A DNA stretch of 47,490 nucleotides from Welwitschia mirabilis (taxonomy: Eukaryota; Gnetophyta; Gnetopsida; Welwitschiales), in contig JBOZIK010000001.1 in NCBI GenBank assembly GCA_051453625.1, positions 138,295,750 through 138,343,239 of the forward strand. Reading direction: 5' to 3'. Positions 23,386 to 33,978 of this stretch are shown here, one piece after another (within the stretch, counting starts at the first letter, position 1; each line of letters opens with the position of its first letter). A program made the translations under genes and the position numbers. The notes below the pieces were generated by a model. The model saw only the letters and a list, made by a program, of their open reading frames with translations. It was not told where the DNA came from and made no database searches.

Positions 23386-24945
23386 AGCTAAATCCCATGA
23401 AGAATGGATGATGGCTATGTAAGATGAATTATAATAATGTAAGAGAAATAATGTTTGGAAGCTTGTAGAAAGTCTAAAAGACAAAAATGTCATTAGGACA
23501 AAGTCTATATTTAAGAATAAATATAATGAATAAAATAATATCATTAAAAACAAATCAAGATTAATAGCACAAGGCTACAACCAAATAGAAGGCATTGATG
23601 TAGGTGACACATTTACTCTAGTTGCAAGGCTTAATAGCATTAGAATGTTTTTATCATTTATAGCCTTTAAAAATTTTAAAGTGTATTAAATGGATGTAAA
23701 GAGTGCATTTTTTAATAGAACTCTAAATAAAGAAGTTTATGTATAGCAACCACAAGGATATAAGAAGGCTTTGTATGGATTGAAGCAAGCTCCAAAAAGT
23801 TAGCAATTTTTTTAAATGATATTGGTTATATTCATAGAATGATAGATAAGACTTTATTTATTAAGAATTTGAAAAAATGATTTTACCATTATACGAATTT
23901 ATGTGGATGATATCATATTTGGTGCTTCTACTGAAGGATTATCAAAAGAATTTGCAATAATTTTGACAACACAACTTGAAATGAGCATATCTAGTGAAGT
24001 GAAAATATTTTTTGGATTACAAATTAAGTAAATAATGAATGAAATATTTATCTATTAATCTAAATATGAAAAGTATTTAATCAAATGTTTTAGATTAGAG
24101 AATGCTAAAATAAATGATACTCCAATGTTAGCATTTTGTAAATTCAGTCTAGATGAAAATGTAACATCAGGAGATCAGAAACTTTATAGGAGTATGATTG
24201 AAACTTTATTATATTTGACTGCAAGTAGATAAGATATTATGTTCAATATTGGTATTTGTGGAAAGTACCAAACACAATTAAAAGAATTAAACTTATAAGC
24301 AGTAAAAAGAATAATTACATATATAAAGGGGACATGTGATTATGATTTATGGTATTCTATAAAGACATCCTTTAAGCTTACAGGTTTTAGTAATGTGGAT
24401 TAGGCTAGACATAAGAATAGTAAAAAAAGTACAAGTGATAATTATTTTTTATTAGGATCATGCTTAGTGGAACAGGTAAGTAAAAAGCAAAATTCAATCT
24501 CCCTTTCAATAGTAGAAGCTAAGTATATTGTAGCAGGAAGTTGTTGTACTCATCTCCTTTGGATGAAGGAAATGCTAAAGAACTTTGGTGTAAATTTTGA
24601 ATAAGTTCCTATATTTTGTAATANNNNNNNNNNNNNNNNNNNNNNNNNNNNNNNNNNNNNNNNNNNNNNNNNNNNNNNNNNNNNNNNNNNNNNNNNNNNN
24701 NNNNNNNNNNNNNNNNNNNNNNNAGAACTTTGGTGTAAATTTTGAATAAGTTTTTATTTTTTTATGATAACACTCGTACTATAAATATTTTTAAAAATTC
24801 TTTTTAACACTTAATAATGAAACAAATTAAACTAAGACATCACTTTTTAAGAGATCAAGTTAAAAAAGGAACATTACTATGAATTTTGTTAGTATAGATG
24901 ATCAAATAGTAGATATTTTTACCAAACCTCTAAATTTTAATAATT
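23386..24945 (+). pseudogene. Copia reverse transcriptase-RNase H remnant
   Basis: EEWMMAM opens the RT. Next come KNKSRLIAQGYNQIEGIDV (near 23548-23604) and MDVKSAFFN near 23690, where the catalytic Asp is kept but the residue before Met is a stop. After that PQGYKK joins directly to ALYGLKQAP; about 15 residues usually lying between them are missing. The catalytic YVDD at 23900-23911 is intact. RNase H follows with LYLTASR, a stop, then DIMF (near 24215-24245), VKRIITYIKGT, GFSNVD with a stop for Trp, and KKQNSISLSIVEAKYIVAGS. A 100-N gap at 24624 has 29 identical bases on each side. The tail IRHHFLRDQVKKGT type sequence (near 24830-24875) closes the polyprotein. Confidence 0.85.
24624..24723. 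other. Assembly gap (100 N) with duplicated flanks
   Basis: Exactly 100 N. Bases 24579-24607 before the gap are repeated as 24724-24752 after it (29 bp identical, then diverging in a T-rich stretch). This suggests overlapping contig ends of lower quality. Confidence 0.85.
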
Positions 24946-25299
24946 TTCTTTGTCTTTGGAATAAACTAGGGATTATCTCATCATCCTCTAGCCAATTATA
25001 AGATGGTCAACTAAATTTATGATTTGGTCAATCAAAGATGGTCAGTCGATTGGCATGAAAGCCCAGTCACCTAGACCCTAACAATATTATAGACCCGCAT
25101 TTTGATGCGTCGACTAGAACTCAAACTAATAAACTAGATCTATAGGGTTATAATGTGAAAGTACCATCAATGGACCTGATTTATTTATCAAAATCAACTT
25201 ATTTGATCTTCTCTTTAAAATAAGTGGATCGTAAACCCTTGTCATTATTTTCTAGCCACCTATCTTTTTCAAACCTAGTGTTTCTATCAAGTGGTTATA

Positions 25300-26352
25300 A
25301 TGGTTGAGGGATCTTCTAAGAGAAGGATAAAGGATGTTGTCAATAGAGAACCTTCTTATTTCTACTATGGAATAAGAAGATGATTTGGAAAAGTTCATTG
25401 AGAAGTTTAAGAAGAAGCCTGTGTGCCAAGAAATATCTATTTCTACTTTAGAGCTTAGGGAGCTCAGAGATGTGATCCAACTCATGTGATATCTAGATAT
25501 GTCTTATTTTCTTAATGTTTTAGATTCTGCTTACCCTTTTCATATTAAAATGTTTTATAGTAATACTTCTTTCAATGTTGACATTAGAACCCTTGAAACC
25601 ATCATTTTAGAGAATAGCATAAAAGTGATTACAAACTGCATTGTGAATATTAATGATCTTTTAAGAGGAGAGTATGAAAAGCTTGGGCCTCTTTGTAACT
25701 CCATAGAAGATAAAGCAGAGGTTAGAGGGATCTTTGTGATATGTTCCATAGCTAGAAGCATACTATTTCCACTTCTTTGATTACTTCAAAGTCTAGGTTC
25801 TTTCACTTGGTTTTTACCTATAATTTCTTACCTTTGGCGGGTCATCATAATGAAGCATCTAAATATAGGATCTATTTGATGTATTTGGTAAGAACTAGGC
25901 ACTTCATTGATTCTCCTTCCATTATATTAAAGAGTATGATTTCTTAGTTGAAGTATCACAAAAGTAGGGCATTATCCTACTCTATGTTGATTGCAAATTT
26001 ATGCCATCATTATCAAGTTACTTTTTACCTAAAGTTTAAAATCCTTCAACCCATATCATCCATTAGGCATGTGATATTATCTTGTATGCATATCTTTATT
26101 AGATCTAATAATTCATCTGAATCCCCTTCTTCTAAGCAAGCCTTTCCAAAAGAGACTATTTCATACCTGAGGTGCATTAACTCTCTTACTAAGCATTTAA
26201 AAGAAGCTCTAATAATAGTTGGGTATTAAATTGTTGATACTTCAGAAAAAGCTAGAAGCTCATCATAGAAGGTAGTCAAAGAAGAGAAAGAGGAAGAAGA
26301 AGAATATTTTGAAGAAGAATCAGAAGAGGAGGAAGTAGAGGAATTTGACTAG
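25300..26352 (+). pseudogene. Accessory 3' ORF of the copia element, plant transposon protein-like
   Basis: The start ATG at 25300 opens a basic N-terminus (MVEGSSKRRIKDVV). A frameshift follows near 25380, then KFIEKFKKKPVCQEISIS. After a stop at 25487 comes YFLNVLDSAYPFHIKMFYSN (25502-25561), the 'YP...FY-N' signature of the domain annotated in plant genomes as putative plant transposon protein (PF20167-like, from memory of the pattern). Further on are HLVFTYNFLPLAGHHNEASK (near 25805-25864) and ALSYSMLIANLCHHYQV, matching the second half of that domain. The last 25 residues before the stop at 26350 are almost all acidic. The total is about 350 codons. It lies between pol and the 3' LTR, where SIRE elements carry an envelope-like ORF. 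Its function is unknown and the copy is dead. Confidence 0.6.
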
Positions 26353-26831
26353 ATCTTTTTCTATGCTTATATTTATTTTTCATGCTTGTGTTTCTTCTCT
26401 CCTTTATCATTGATATCAAAAGAAGGATAATTAGTTAGTTGTTTATATTACTTTTAGATGTATCTAATCTTGATGAGCACTTTTCATTATAATGTTCATC
26501 TTCAGTAATAGAAATGCACTTGTTTTTATAATCTATAATTTGTATCTTAAATTTTTTAGTAAACATCTATTTTCAATATGAACTAGAATTTCTGGTATAT
26601 CTTATTATTATTCAATAATTCATGATCAAAATGTTATCTATTATATATATTTTAACACTTTAAATTGTCTTTAAATTTTAGCATAATTTGAGGACTTATC
26701 AAAATGTATAACTTGATATAAAAGGTTTAATAGTTTTGCAAAAGTTAATAAGCATTTTATAAGGGGGAGTTTTTCCAAACCTAATATCCTCAACTATGAA
26801 AATGTTTGCCATTAATGTTAAAGGAGGAAAT
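26353..26831 (+). other. 3' untranslated region and polypurine tract of the copia element
   Basis: Non-coding and AT-rich. A first purine run (aagggggag) occurs near 26761. The tract used is more likely AAAGGAGGAAA at 26820-26830, because the 3' LTR begins right after it. Confidence 0.6.
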
Positions 26832-26993
26832 TATTGAATTATTATTTGCTAATTGATGTTAAACTAATGTCTTCTGTGTAGCAAAATTTGTTGTATCTTG
26901 TATAAAAAATATTAATCACTTATGGATTAGAATCTAAAGCAATGTTTATCACATTTTAATTTTAAAACTTGTCAAGTTTTATTACCCTCTTGA

Positions 26994-27480
26994 GAGGTGA
27001 ACTGAACTACTAAGGGGTCAACTGCACTTGAAACAAACACTCAAAAATGAATCAAATTTAGAGGAGTCGATCAAACATTTAAGGGGTTAACTAGATCTAT
27101 GAACTTAAGAATCAATACTCTTAAACGGATTCTTAAAGGTTAATTGGACATATGAGGGATCGACTAGACCTACGCACTATGCAGCTGATACTTCTAAATC
27201 AATCATCAAGAGGCCCACCAGACATCTGAGGGATTAATTAGACCTGAGCATTATGCACCCAGTATCTCCTAACCAATTATAGAGGCATAAACCTAACACC
27301 TGAGGGATCAACCAAATTTAAGAATTGAGCATCAATACTTCACAACTGAATAGTAAGGGATCAATCGGATTCCTGAAGGGATGACTAGACTAGAGAAAAA
27401 AACTATGATGAATTTTATCAAAACTAAGCAGGTAGCTGAATAGATATATGAGTGACTTAATGAGCAGTCAACTGGATCTT
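26994..27480 (+). repeat. ~74-bp tandem repeats in the copia 3' LTR
   Basis: The same array as at 17282-17718, with each unit carrying paired GGGGTCGACTGGAC-like half-repeats in decayed form (for example aggggtcaactgcac near 27016 and gagggatcgactagac near 27154). The two LTR arrays are collinear, so the array existed before insertion. Confidence 0.85.
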
Positions 27481-27908
27481 AAGAAGTCGACTAGACATGA
27501 ATTCATAAGAAGCTAGGTCAATCAAAAATAATGTAATGGTAACCTATTTAAGTGATGGCACCAGGAGGGGTTGAATGGATGTTTGAGTGGTCAACCAACC
27601 ATGATGAAAAAATAAATTTTATAGCTATTATATAGCCATTTTATGACCATTGGAAGAGCTTTTTCACTTGTAAAAATCCTAAAAATATTCCATTATATAT
27701 AGCCAAGGGTTAAATCACTATTACACCTTTTATAAAACTTTTGAATCTGATGGGTTTATCATTGTACTCATTTGACATTACATTCTTGAGTAAAGATAAA
27801 TCAATAAATATGATATCTTTGAATATGAGGTCAAATCTATAACACTCTTTTATTTCTAAATTGTATCATCTTTAAGAGAAGTGATTCAATACTTTCATTG
27901 AGTCAAAG

Positions 27909-28008
27909 NNNNNNNNNNNNNNNNNNNNNNNNNNNNNNNNNNNNNNNNNNNNNNNNNNNNNNNNNNNNNNNNNNNNNNNNNNNNNNNNNNNNNNNNNNNN
28001 NNNNNNNN
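27909..28008. other. Assembly gap (100 N) with duplicated flanks
   Basis: Exactly 100 N. The 50 bases before it (27859-27908) recur after it (28009-28058) with one mismatch. It very likely represents unmerged overlapping contig ends. Confidence 0.9.
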
Positions 28009-28140
28009 AATTGTATCATCTTTAAGAGAACTGATTCAATACTTTCATTGAGTCAAAGATCAAGTGATACCTATACATCTAGGCATATGATCATCACTCC
28101 TATGCTTTCTTACTAAAGGTTAAGATTGAGCCTTCAGAAC

Positions 28141-28590
28141 AAGTATCTTTTATCTCAACTCTCCATTATCATGTAAATCCAGCATAAACCTATCTAATAT
28201 CCTATAAAACTACTCAAAATGCCCTATTAAATATATGCAAGTTGAAAATGCAACATAGCCCTTCACTTAGTCTTGTTAGTTCCTGATAAAACTAGGTAAT
28301 AAACCGGGATTGTAAGCCAACTTGTATAAAGATAAAATTAGCTAAGTATTGAAGAAATTATCTCAGAAAAAATTTCAAGTATCTCAGAGATACATACTGA
28401 ATCATAAAAAATTAGAAAACTAAATGTTTTAACTGAATGAGTAATTAGTTATACTCTCATTTAGCTTGTTGTTCAAATAATAAAAAGGATGATAGGCTCA
28501 AAAGATGATCTTCGAAAATAGAAACCTATGATAATATTTTTAGATAATTAATTAATTAATGTATTTGTAATTAAAATCCACCCATTGGAA
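28141..28590 (-). mobile_element. 5' part of the 3' LTR of Athila-like element C, truncated
   Basis: Reading the minus strand, the segment matches the beginning of the family LTR. The block aggaactaacaagactaag (plus coordinates near 28265-28285) equals ggactaataagactaag at 4711. The block gataggtttatgctgg near 28185 equals that at 39800-39820. It should be followed by U3, R and U5, but stops at 28141 against the copia LTR. The outer boundary near 28590 is approximate. Confidence 0.65.
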
Positions 28591-28809
28591 CATATAGTAA
28601 TAACTTAAAAGATCACCCAAATAGAATCAATCCTCATCATAACATGTGAAAAAGGAAAATAATCATGAAAATCATATAAAAAGTTACTTCATACTAAACT
28701 TAAAAAATGATATGTATATATGTGACAATGGGTTTCTGTACAAAAATACATAAAAGGGGAGATACAAGGTATGATAAGATCACTTCCCTTATCATTGCAT
28801 AATAAACTC

Positions 28810-30000
28810 TATCTAGGCAGCTAGCTCAAGTGTAAGACGAGAAGAAGAAGAATGCTTAGGATTAGTAGGGAAATGGAGATTTAAAGACATAGAAATGGAG
28901 TAAACCATCTTATCTTCCTAAACAAGAATAACATCTAGAATGTATATCATAACACTCTACTATATAGAGATAATGCACTAGCATGAATTAATAATCTAGT
29001 CTTCAAAGTGCTAAACTCTCCTCTCAATTATTAGGATCTTTTTTTCTCTAATTTCTAAGTCCTTTGATCTAGCATTTGTATCATCTAGTCTAATGTCTGG
29101 ATACCATGATCCATAAAATCTTTGATGGTCTTGACGATCTCCATTAAGAGGATTTATATTTGCTCAAGTATAGTCTCAACCAGAGGTCTTTACACCTAAG
29201 ATCACTCTACCTCTCTCAGTATCTGTATGCCTATGTCCTATAAATAGCAAGAAAAAGTATAAATATAAGAAAGGAACTACTTACACATGGGCACTGGAAT
29301 ATCAAATCATCTAAATAAAGCTGAGAGAAGGCATGGATAATCTAGAGTCTACAAGTGTGTTGCATCTACATCGACCTGAGTCTCATACAGATAAAAGTCA
29401 ATAAATCCATTTGTTTTCCTTACTTAAGGGCTTCTAAAATATATAAATGTATGACTATAGCATAATTGTTATGAAATGATGGGATGATGTTATGGATTAG
29501 CCATCTATAAAGTACTCTATATGGGGGGTCAACTGGGTAACAAAAACTCCCCACCTATCTATCATTAATTCAGTTAAAATGTCTAATGCAATTCCATATG
29601 CATGATGCTTCTCAATCCCTTTGGCTAAATGGATGTGTAGAATCTTAAGTCCACATAGATCTATAACTATTATGATGTAGGATGAAAGTATGATAATCTT
29701 ATGGTCTTGAATATATGCTACAATCATGTTAACCAGGTGACCACAAGAATCTAGATGATGCTTTATATGCATAGTGTCATAGAACACCCTTATCTCTAAT
29801 ATTTAATATGATCCATTCACATCTGTAATCCATTAGAGCTAGAGATTTGAGAGACTCTGATAAACCTCAGACTCTATCTCGCTTATAAAATCTCCAAAAT
29901 ATCACTCAACATGAATGGTAGATATCTGTATCATCAAAGAATGTTTGTGTTAAGGTAGAGGATATACTAGTCCAGCCCGTCGCCTACTCTATATCCTTTA
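28810..30000 (-). pseudogene. Accessory 3' ORF region of element C, possibly plant transposon protein-like
   Basis: On the minus strand the clearest piece is a 96-codon open frame (29497-29787): YDTMHIKHHLDS, then HKIIILSSYIIIVIDLCGLK, then HHAYGIALDILTELMIDRWG. The last part recalls the 'pY-G--L--i' segment of the same plant transposon protein family as the copia 3' ORF, but the 'YP...FY' part is not visible. Further downstream on the minus strand is a leucine-rich, coiled-coil-like stretch (VETILEQI, MEIVKTIKDFMDHGIQTLD, KLEKKR; about 29020-29190). Stops occur throughout. It sits between integrase and the 3' LTR, where Athila elements carry a third ORF. The family assignment is tentative. 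Confidence 0.4.
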
Positions 30001-31520
30001 CATTAGACTTAGCCTATCTAGATATATGTGTACAAGCCTCCTTAATTAAAAATACACAAAAAACATCATAAAGGATTAGATAAACACATCAAATACATTA
30101 CATGAATGCACAATAATGATCATTAAAATCAATACAGAATAAGAAAAATGATGGAAATACATCCTATCTTTTTTTAAAAGTGTTAATACATCTTGGATTG
30201 CCTAGTCATAAGAAAAAAATACGAAACATGTAAAAAGTGAAAAAGCAGTATTTTTAAGTGACCCACATATGATAAAAATTTGAAGTGCTTAAATGAAAAA
30301 TCTAATCTAGTAAAATCATAAAAAATGTTGAATAATCTATTTTCCCTAAAGAATCACTATGTTTCCACCTATAGTTTGTAAGAAATCAAGTGTGTAAGAA
30401 GAAAAGTTAAAATTTTCTCATAAAACACACAATTGATTATAACTTTCAGAATACATAATGAAAATCAAATCTGTAAGTTTTAAATTATAGAGGCATTATG
30501 TAAAAAATACATGTCAAAAGGCTAAAAAATAGGAGCAAAAATTAAAAAAAAAAAAAAAGAGGGAGAGAAAAAGATACCTCATTTTGAAAATTTCACTTAA
30601 AAGTTAGAAATCTAGATGAAAAATCGAGTGGGAAAAATATCCAAGGTACTAGTAAGGTCCAAGGGGGGCCATCTCTCTTTAAAAAATAGGCAAAATTGAT
30701 GAGAAAATAAAGAAAAATTATGAAAAAGGGTTTTAACCATGGTTTTATTACACTGTCATCCTATTGCATCATCTAGATGATAAAACTAAAACGACTCTTA
30801 GAAAAATTAGACTATCATCTACCTAGTATTATCTAGATTACAAGATAGACAATGGGATTGTGAAATTTTTTTTAAAAATAAATATTTTAGACAATAAAGT
30901 TAGGATTAAATATAATCATTAAAGTATTAGATTTTATCAAAAATCTTTAAAAAAGGAAATGAAAAAGAAAATCATAAAAATCATGATGAAGTGTAAAAAC
31001 TCAAAATTAAAAAAAAACTATGGTTGAAGAAAATTAACTAAATAGGCTAAAACTTAATAATGAAAATTGAGTAAATATCCCCAAAATAAAAATTAAAACA
31101 AGATAAAACACAAAAATCCAAGAGGTACAAGGAATCTCATAAAAGCTATGAAATAAAAAAGATGTTTAAATGAAATCAAATGTTAATTGAAAATAAATAC
31201 ATGAATGAATAATAAGGAAACTACTAAATGATAAGCTACTATGTAAAGATGAGAAAATGCGGAAATGACTTTAAAGTAAAAACTAAAAAACAAAAGAAAA
31301 GTAGAATAAAAATGGACACAAAAAATAAGGAAAAGACTGCTTACATATCCTAAATTATATTATAACCTAGCAAACCCCCAAGGAAGACATTTTAAAGCCA
31401 CCTAAGTAAAAATTCATGACAAATTGTATAAACTCCACAAAGTTCCACTTGAAAAAGTAGTAATTATAATGATACCAAAACTCAAGTGATTAGAACAATA
31501 AATGAGAAAATCAAAAGCTG
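30001..31520 (-). other. Non-coding 3' internal region of element C
   Basis: Very A-rich on the plus strand, with an A run at 30543-30559 and no coding motif. Two instances of the family palindrome are present (30769-30780 exact TCATCTAGATGA, and 30829-30840). The right part (about 30950-31520) aligns loosely with 46740-47070 of element E. Confidence 0.45.
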
Positions 31521-31524
31521 CTTA

Positions 31525-31875
31525 GAAATAAACTCACCTACTCAGACTTCAAAAACACACCCGAATCCTCAAAAGTAAAATGACCATATGGAAATACTAA
31601 GAATTTATAAAATAAGCAATGCCTGTGATGATACCAGGAATACCACTAACCTCATAGCCTTAAAGTTTATTACAACTTTTCAATGATGAGGGGAGTGCAA
31701 CCATAGTTAGAAAAGTAAGAACCCATGAATCATGACTAACTAACCCTTTGGTGAAGTTCCCATAGCTACCAACACTGCTAAAGGTTCCTCTTAGAAAAAT
31801 TTACCTAGTGTGGTAGAACATCATGGTGATCATGTATTTTTATTTAATCATAAAATACAATAGATTATGATCATT
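31525..31875 (-). repeat. Conserved ~350-bp block shared by elements C and E
   Basis: It matches 47075-47430 closely on the same strand. Shared strings include aactcacctact, gataccaggaataccactaa/gatactaagaataccactaa, gaggggagtgcaa/gagaggagtgcaa and atcatggtgatcatgt. No frame is open through both copies. The block is better kept than neighbouring sequence. It lies on the 3' side of integrase in element C. Confidence 0.8.
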
Positions 31876-32809
31876 ATTTTTTTCTCTTTTTTTTTTTTGA
31901 AATGAAAAATTCACATATGATCACACACTCTAAAAGACGAAGGTGAATAAGTGGGATGAAAGACAGAAAGAACACTCTCAAATAATTAAAAACCTCACAC
32001 CATTCAAAAAAAAAGCACAAGACTAGGACTTCTTACTTTAAAGTAAACTCCATAGAGACAGAAATGTCTCAAGATTAGGTAAATCCAATGTTACCATTGT
32101 AAAATGCCCAAGTATGACTACTAGTTATGGAAAACTTGATAAAGCAACACATAAATCAAGTTTAAAAGATCATCAAGTGGCATCATAACGTTCGCTAGAG
32201 GAATAAGATAAGAAAGAATTTAAATAATGATAGGGTGAAAGTCCTCCTCATCTAGAAAAATCTCCAAGACAAGTGCTTCTACCATGTTCATGATTGCATT
32301 GAAAAATCTTTCATATAGTTTCAAGCATTGTCCATTAACTTTCTGAATCTCCTTAGTCTCTAAGCCAAAAATCTCAATACAACCATTAAAATACACTCTT
32401 TCTATAAGATAAGAACATAACCATTTAGAGGTTAACGTATTATTAAAAACATGTAGTATTATATAAAAGGATAAGTTAACCTAGTTTAAACTTTTTATGA
32501 AGTAATTTTTTATTATGTTTGAACTTATCTTAGCTTTATAGATTAATTGATGATGTATAACATGAGTACGTTTTTCATCAAGATGATCTAATTGGACTAA
32601 TCTATGTTTAATTTTTTTATGAAGATATATAATATTAAGTTAATACGAAGCACGATAAGAGTTATAGCACACATCAATAAGTAAAATACAAACTTTTTTG
32701 TACACAAGTTTATAAGGTGAAAAATCAAGAGAATTATGCTAAGCAGTATAGTAAGCCTAAAGAACATTATTAAGCTTAGAAGACTAATATTTCTTATTAA
32801 CAAAAACAA

Positions 32810-33435
32810 GTTTTTATAACATTTTGTTAATTTCTATATTTGCATTTTTATCTCATCCATTAGTCTGAGGATGATAAGAGCAATCTACTCTATGTTCTGT
32901 TCTAATGGATAAAAGAAGTTTCCTAAAGATCTGATTAATAAAATAAGTTCTTTAATCACTAATGCTAATCTTAGAAAAACTAAATCTTTGAAAAATATGA
33001 GTTCTAAGAAAATGACAAATAGTTTAGAAATCATTCAAAAAAGTAGAAATATCTTCAACCCATTTAGTAACATAATCTACAACACTAAAATGTAATGTTA
33101 TCATGAGAAGGTTGGTGAATAGGGCCTATAAAATGAATACCCCAAGGGTCGAAAGGTTCACATTCAAGAATAGGTCTAACGGGAATCTCCTAAGAACAAA
33201 TAAGACTACCATAATACTAACAAGGATTACATCTTCTAGCAAAATCAAAAGAATCTTGAAAAAGAGTATGCTAATAAAAACTAGAATGAAGAATTTTCAT
33301 GACCTTTTTCTATCCACTAAAATGACCTTCACAAATACTACCATAACAAAAATGAAGAATATCATGTTTTTCCCAATCAAACACATATTTTCACATAATT
33401 TGGTCTTTATACTTATAATAAAAATATGGTTCTAT
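32810..33435 (-). pseudogene. Athila-like integrase remnant (element C)
   Basis: The minus-strand translation continues from the RNase H segment. The HHCC zinc region has DILHFCYGSICEGHFSG and, after it, RRCNPC. The catalytic core starts EPFDPWGIHFIGPIH, where the first catalytic Asp (usually G-I-D-F) is His, a C-to-G change on the plus strand at about 33136. VVDYVTKWVEDIS and the second catalytic site (ISD, followed by a stop near 32954) come next. YHPQTNG (near 32850), the region just before the catalytic Glu, is well preserved. The domain belongs to the Ty3-gypsy non-chromovirus type by its F-M-G-P-like motif. Confidence 0.8.
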
Positions 33436-33978
33436 TCATTCATAGTTATCTATTTTATACAAAAAATATTTGCATTGATTATAAGTCCAATCTTGTTGTG
33501 TCTTCATGGTAATGAGATAATTAATAATACCGACATACCAAGGAGGAGGATGAGTAGAAGATATAACAAAATGTTGCTTATCTAGAAAAGAATCATAAAT
33601 AATAGTATTATTAAAAGGAGAAGAAAGACAAGACAAATGATTAATAATACAATTATGCTTTCCTACTTTATTAATATTGGTAAAATTAAATTCTTGCATA
33701 AAGAGTATCCATCTAATCAATCTAGCACTAGAATCTTTCTTATTCATAAGGTAATAAATTATGGCATGATCAGTATAAAAATTTGTATGAAAGCCTAAAA
33801 GATAATGTTTAAGCATGTGAAGGCAAAAGATGATTGCTAACATTTCATTCTCTGTAATAGTATAATTCATTTTAGTTCTAGATAGATATTTTCTATCATA
33901 AGATATAACTTTAAAATCATTTTCATATTTTTGACAAAGTACTCCACCCATGGCAAGATTACTAGCATCATACATCAA
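33436..33978 (-). pseudogene. Athila-like RNase H with integrase N-terminus, open for 180 codons (element C)
   Basis: The longest clean reading frame in the window. It starts MMYDASNLAMGGVLCQ, with the first catalytic Asp in YDAS, then has TITENEMLAI (Glu) and YTDHAIIYYLMNKKD (Asp). It continues RLIRWILFMQEFNF and ends the RNase H domain with INHLSCL, where the last acidic residue (usually ADHLS) is Asn. The segment PPPWYVGIINYLI that follows is the linker into the integrase zinc region. It is part of a larger dead polyprotein: RT upstream is broken and a stop follows directly. Its methionine start is an internal residue, not a real start. Confidence 0.85.

Larger units (their letters stand above)
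18743..26831 (+). mobile_element. Degenerate SIRE/Tork-like Ty1-copia retrotransposon, internal region
   Basis: The order is gag, protease, integrase, RT, RNase H on the plus strand. Integrase before RT defines Ty1-copia. The polyprotein is followed by a separate 3' ORF (25300-26352) and a polypurine tract. The copy carries many in-frame stops, an internal duplicated segment around the gap at 21912, and gaps with doubled flanks. The gag, with a long C-terminal coiled coil, and the 3' ORF both favour the SIRE side of the copia tree. That clade assignment is inference. Confidence 0.85.
26832..28140 (+). mobile_element. 3' LTR of the copia element, truncated
   Basis: Collinear with the 5' LTR from its first bases to gcttctttactaaag-like sequence near 28110 and 'gagccttcagaacaagt' at 28128. 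The 74-bp repeats are present again (26994-27480). Compared with the 5' LTR, about 320 bp of the right end are missing. The sequence switches at about 28141 to an Athila-family LTR on the other strand. A 100-N gap (27909-28008) lies inside, with doubled flanks. Confidence 0.85.

Noticed and set aside
28700-28770. gtgacaatgggtt...aaaaggggaga as a polypurine tract for a plus-strand element
   Set aside because: It resembles the tract at 4424, but the surrounding element is on the minus strand and no plus-strand LTR starts after it.
29238-29284. A GTAAGTA...TTTATAG intron-like stretch on the minus strand in the 3' ORF region of element C
   Set aside because: It would be only 47 bases, shorter than plant introns normally are, and the flanking frames contain stops.
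32597-32809. Minus-strand 70-codon frame with hydrophobic runs (MFLLIRNISLLSLIMF)
   Set aside because: It lies just past the integrase core of C and its hydrophobicity follows from T-rich DNA. No motif or support as a membrane protein.
33103-33585. Plus-strand frame of 160 codons
   Set aside because: It is the opposite-strand shadow of the integrase and RNase H of element C. The minus-strand reading has clear motifs.
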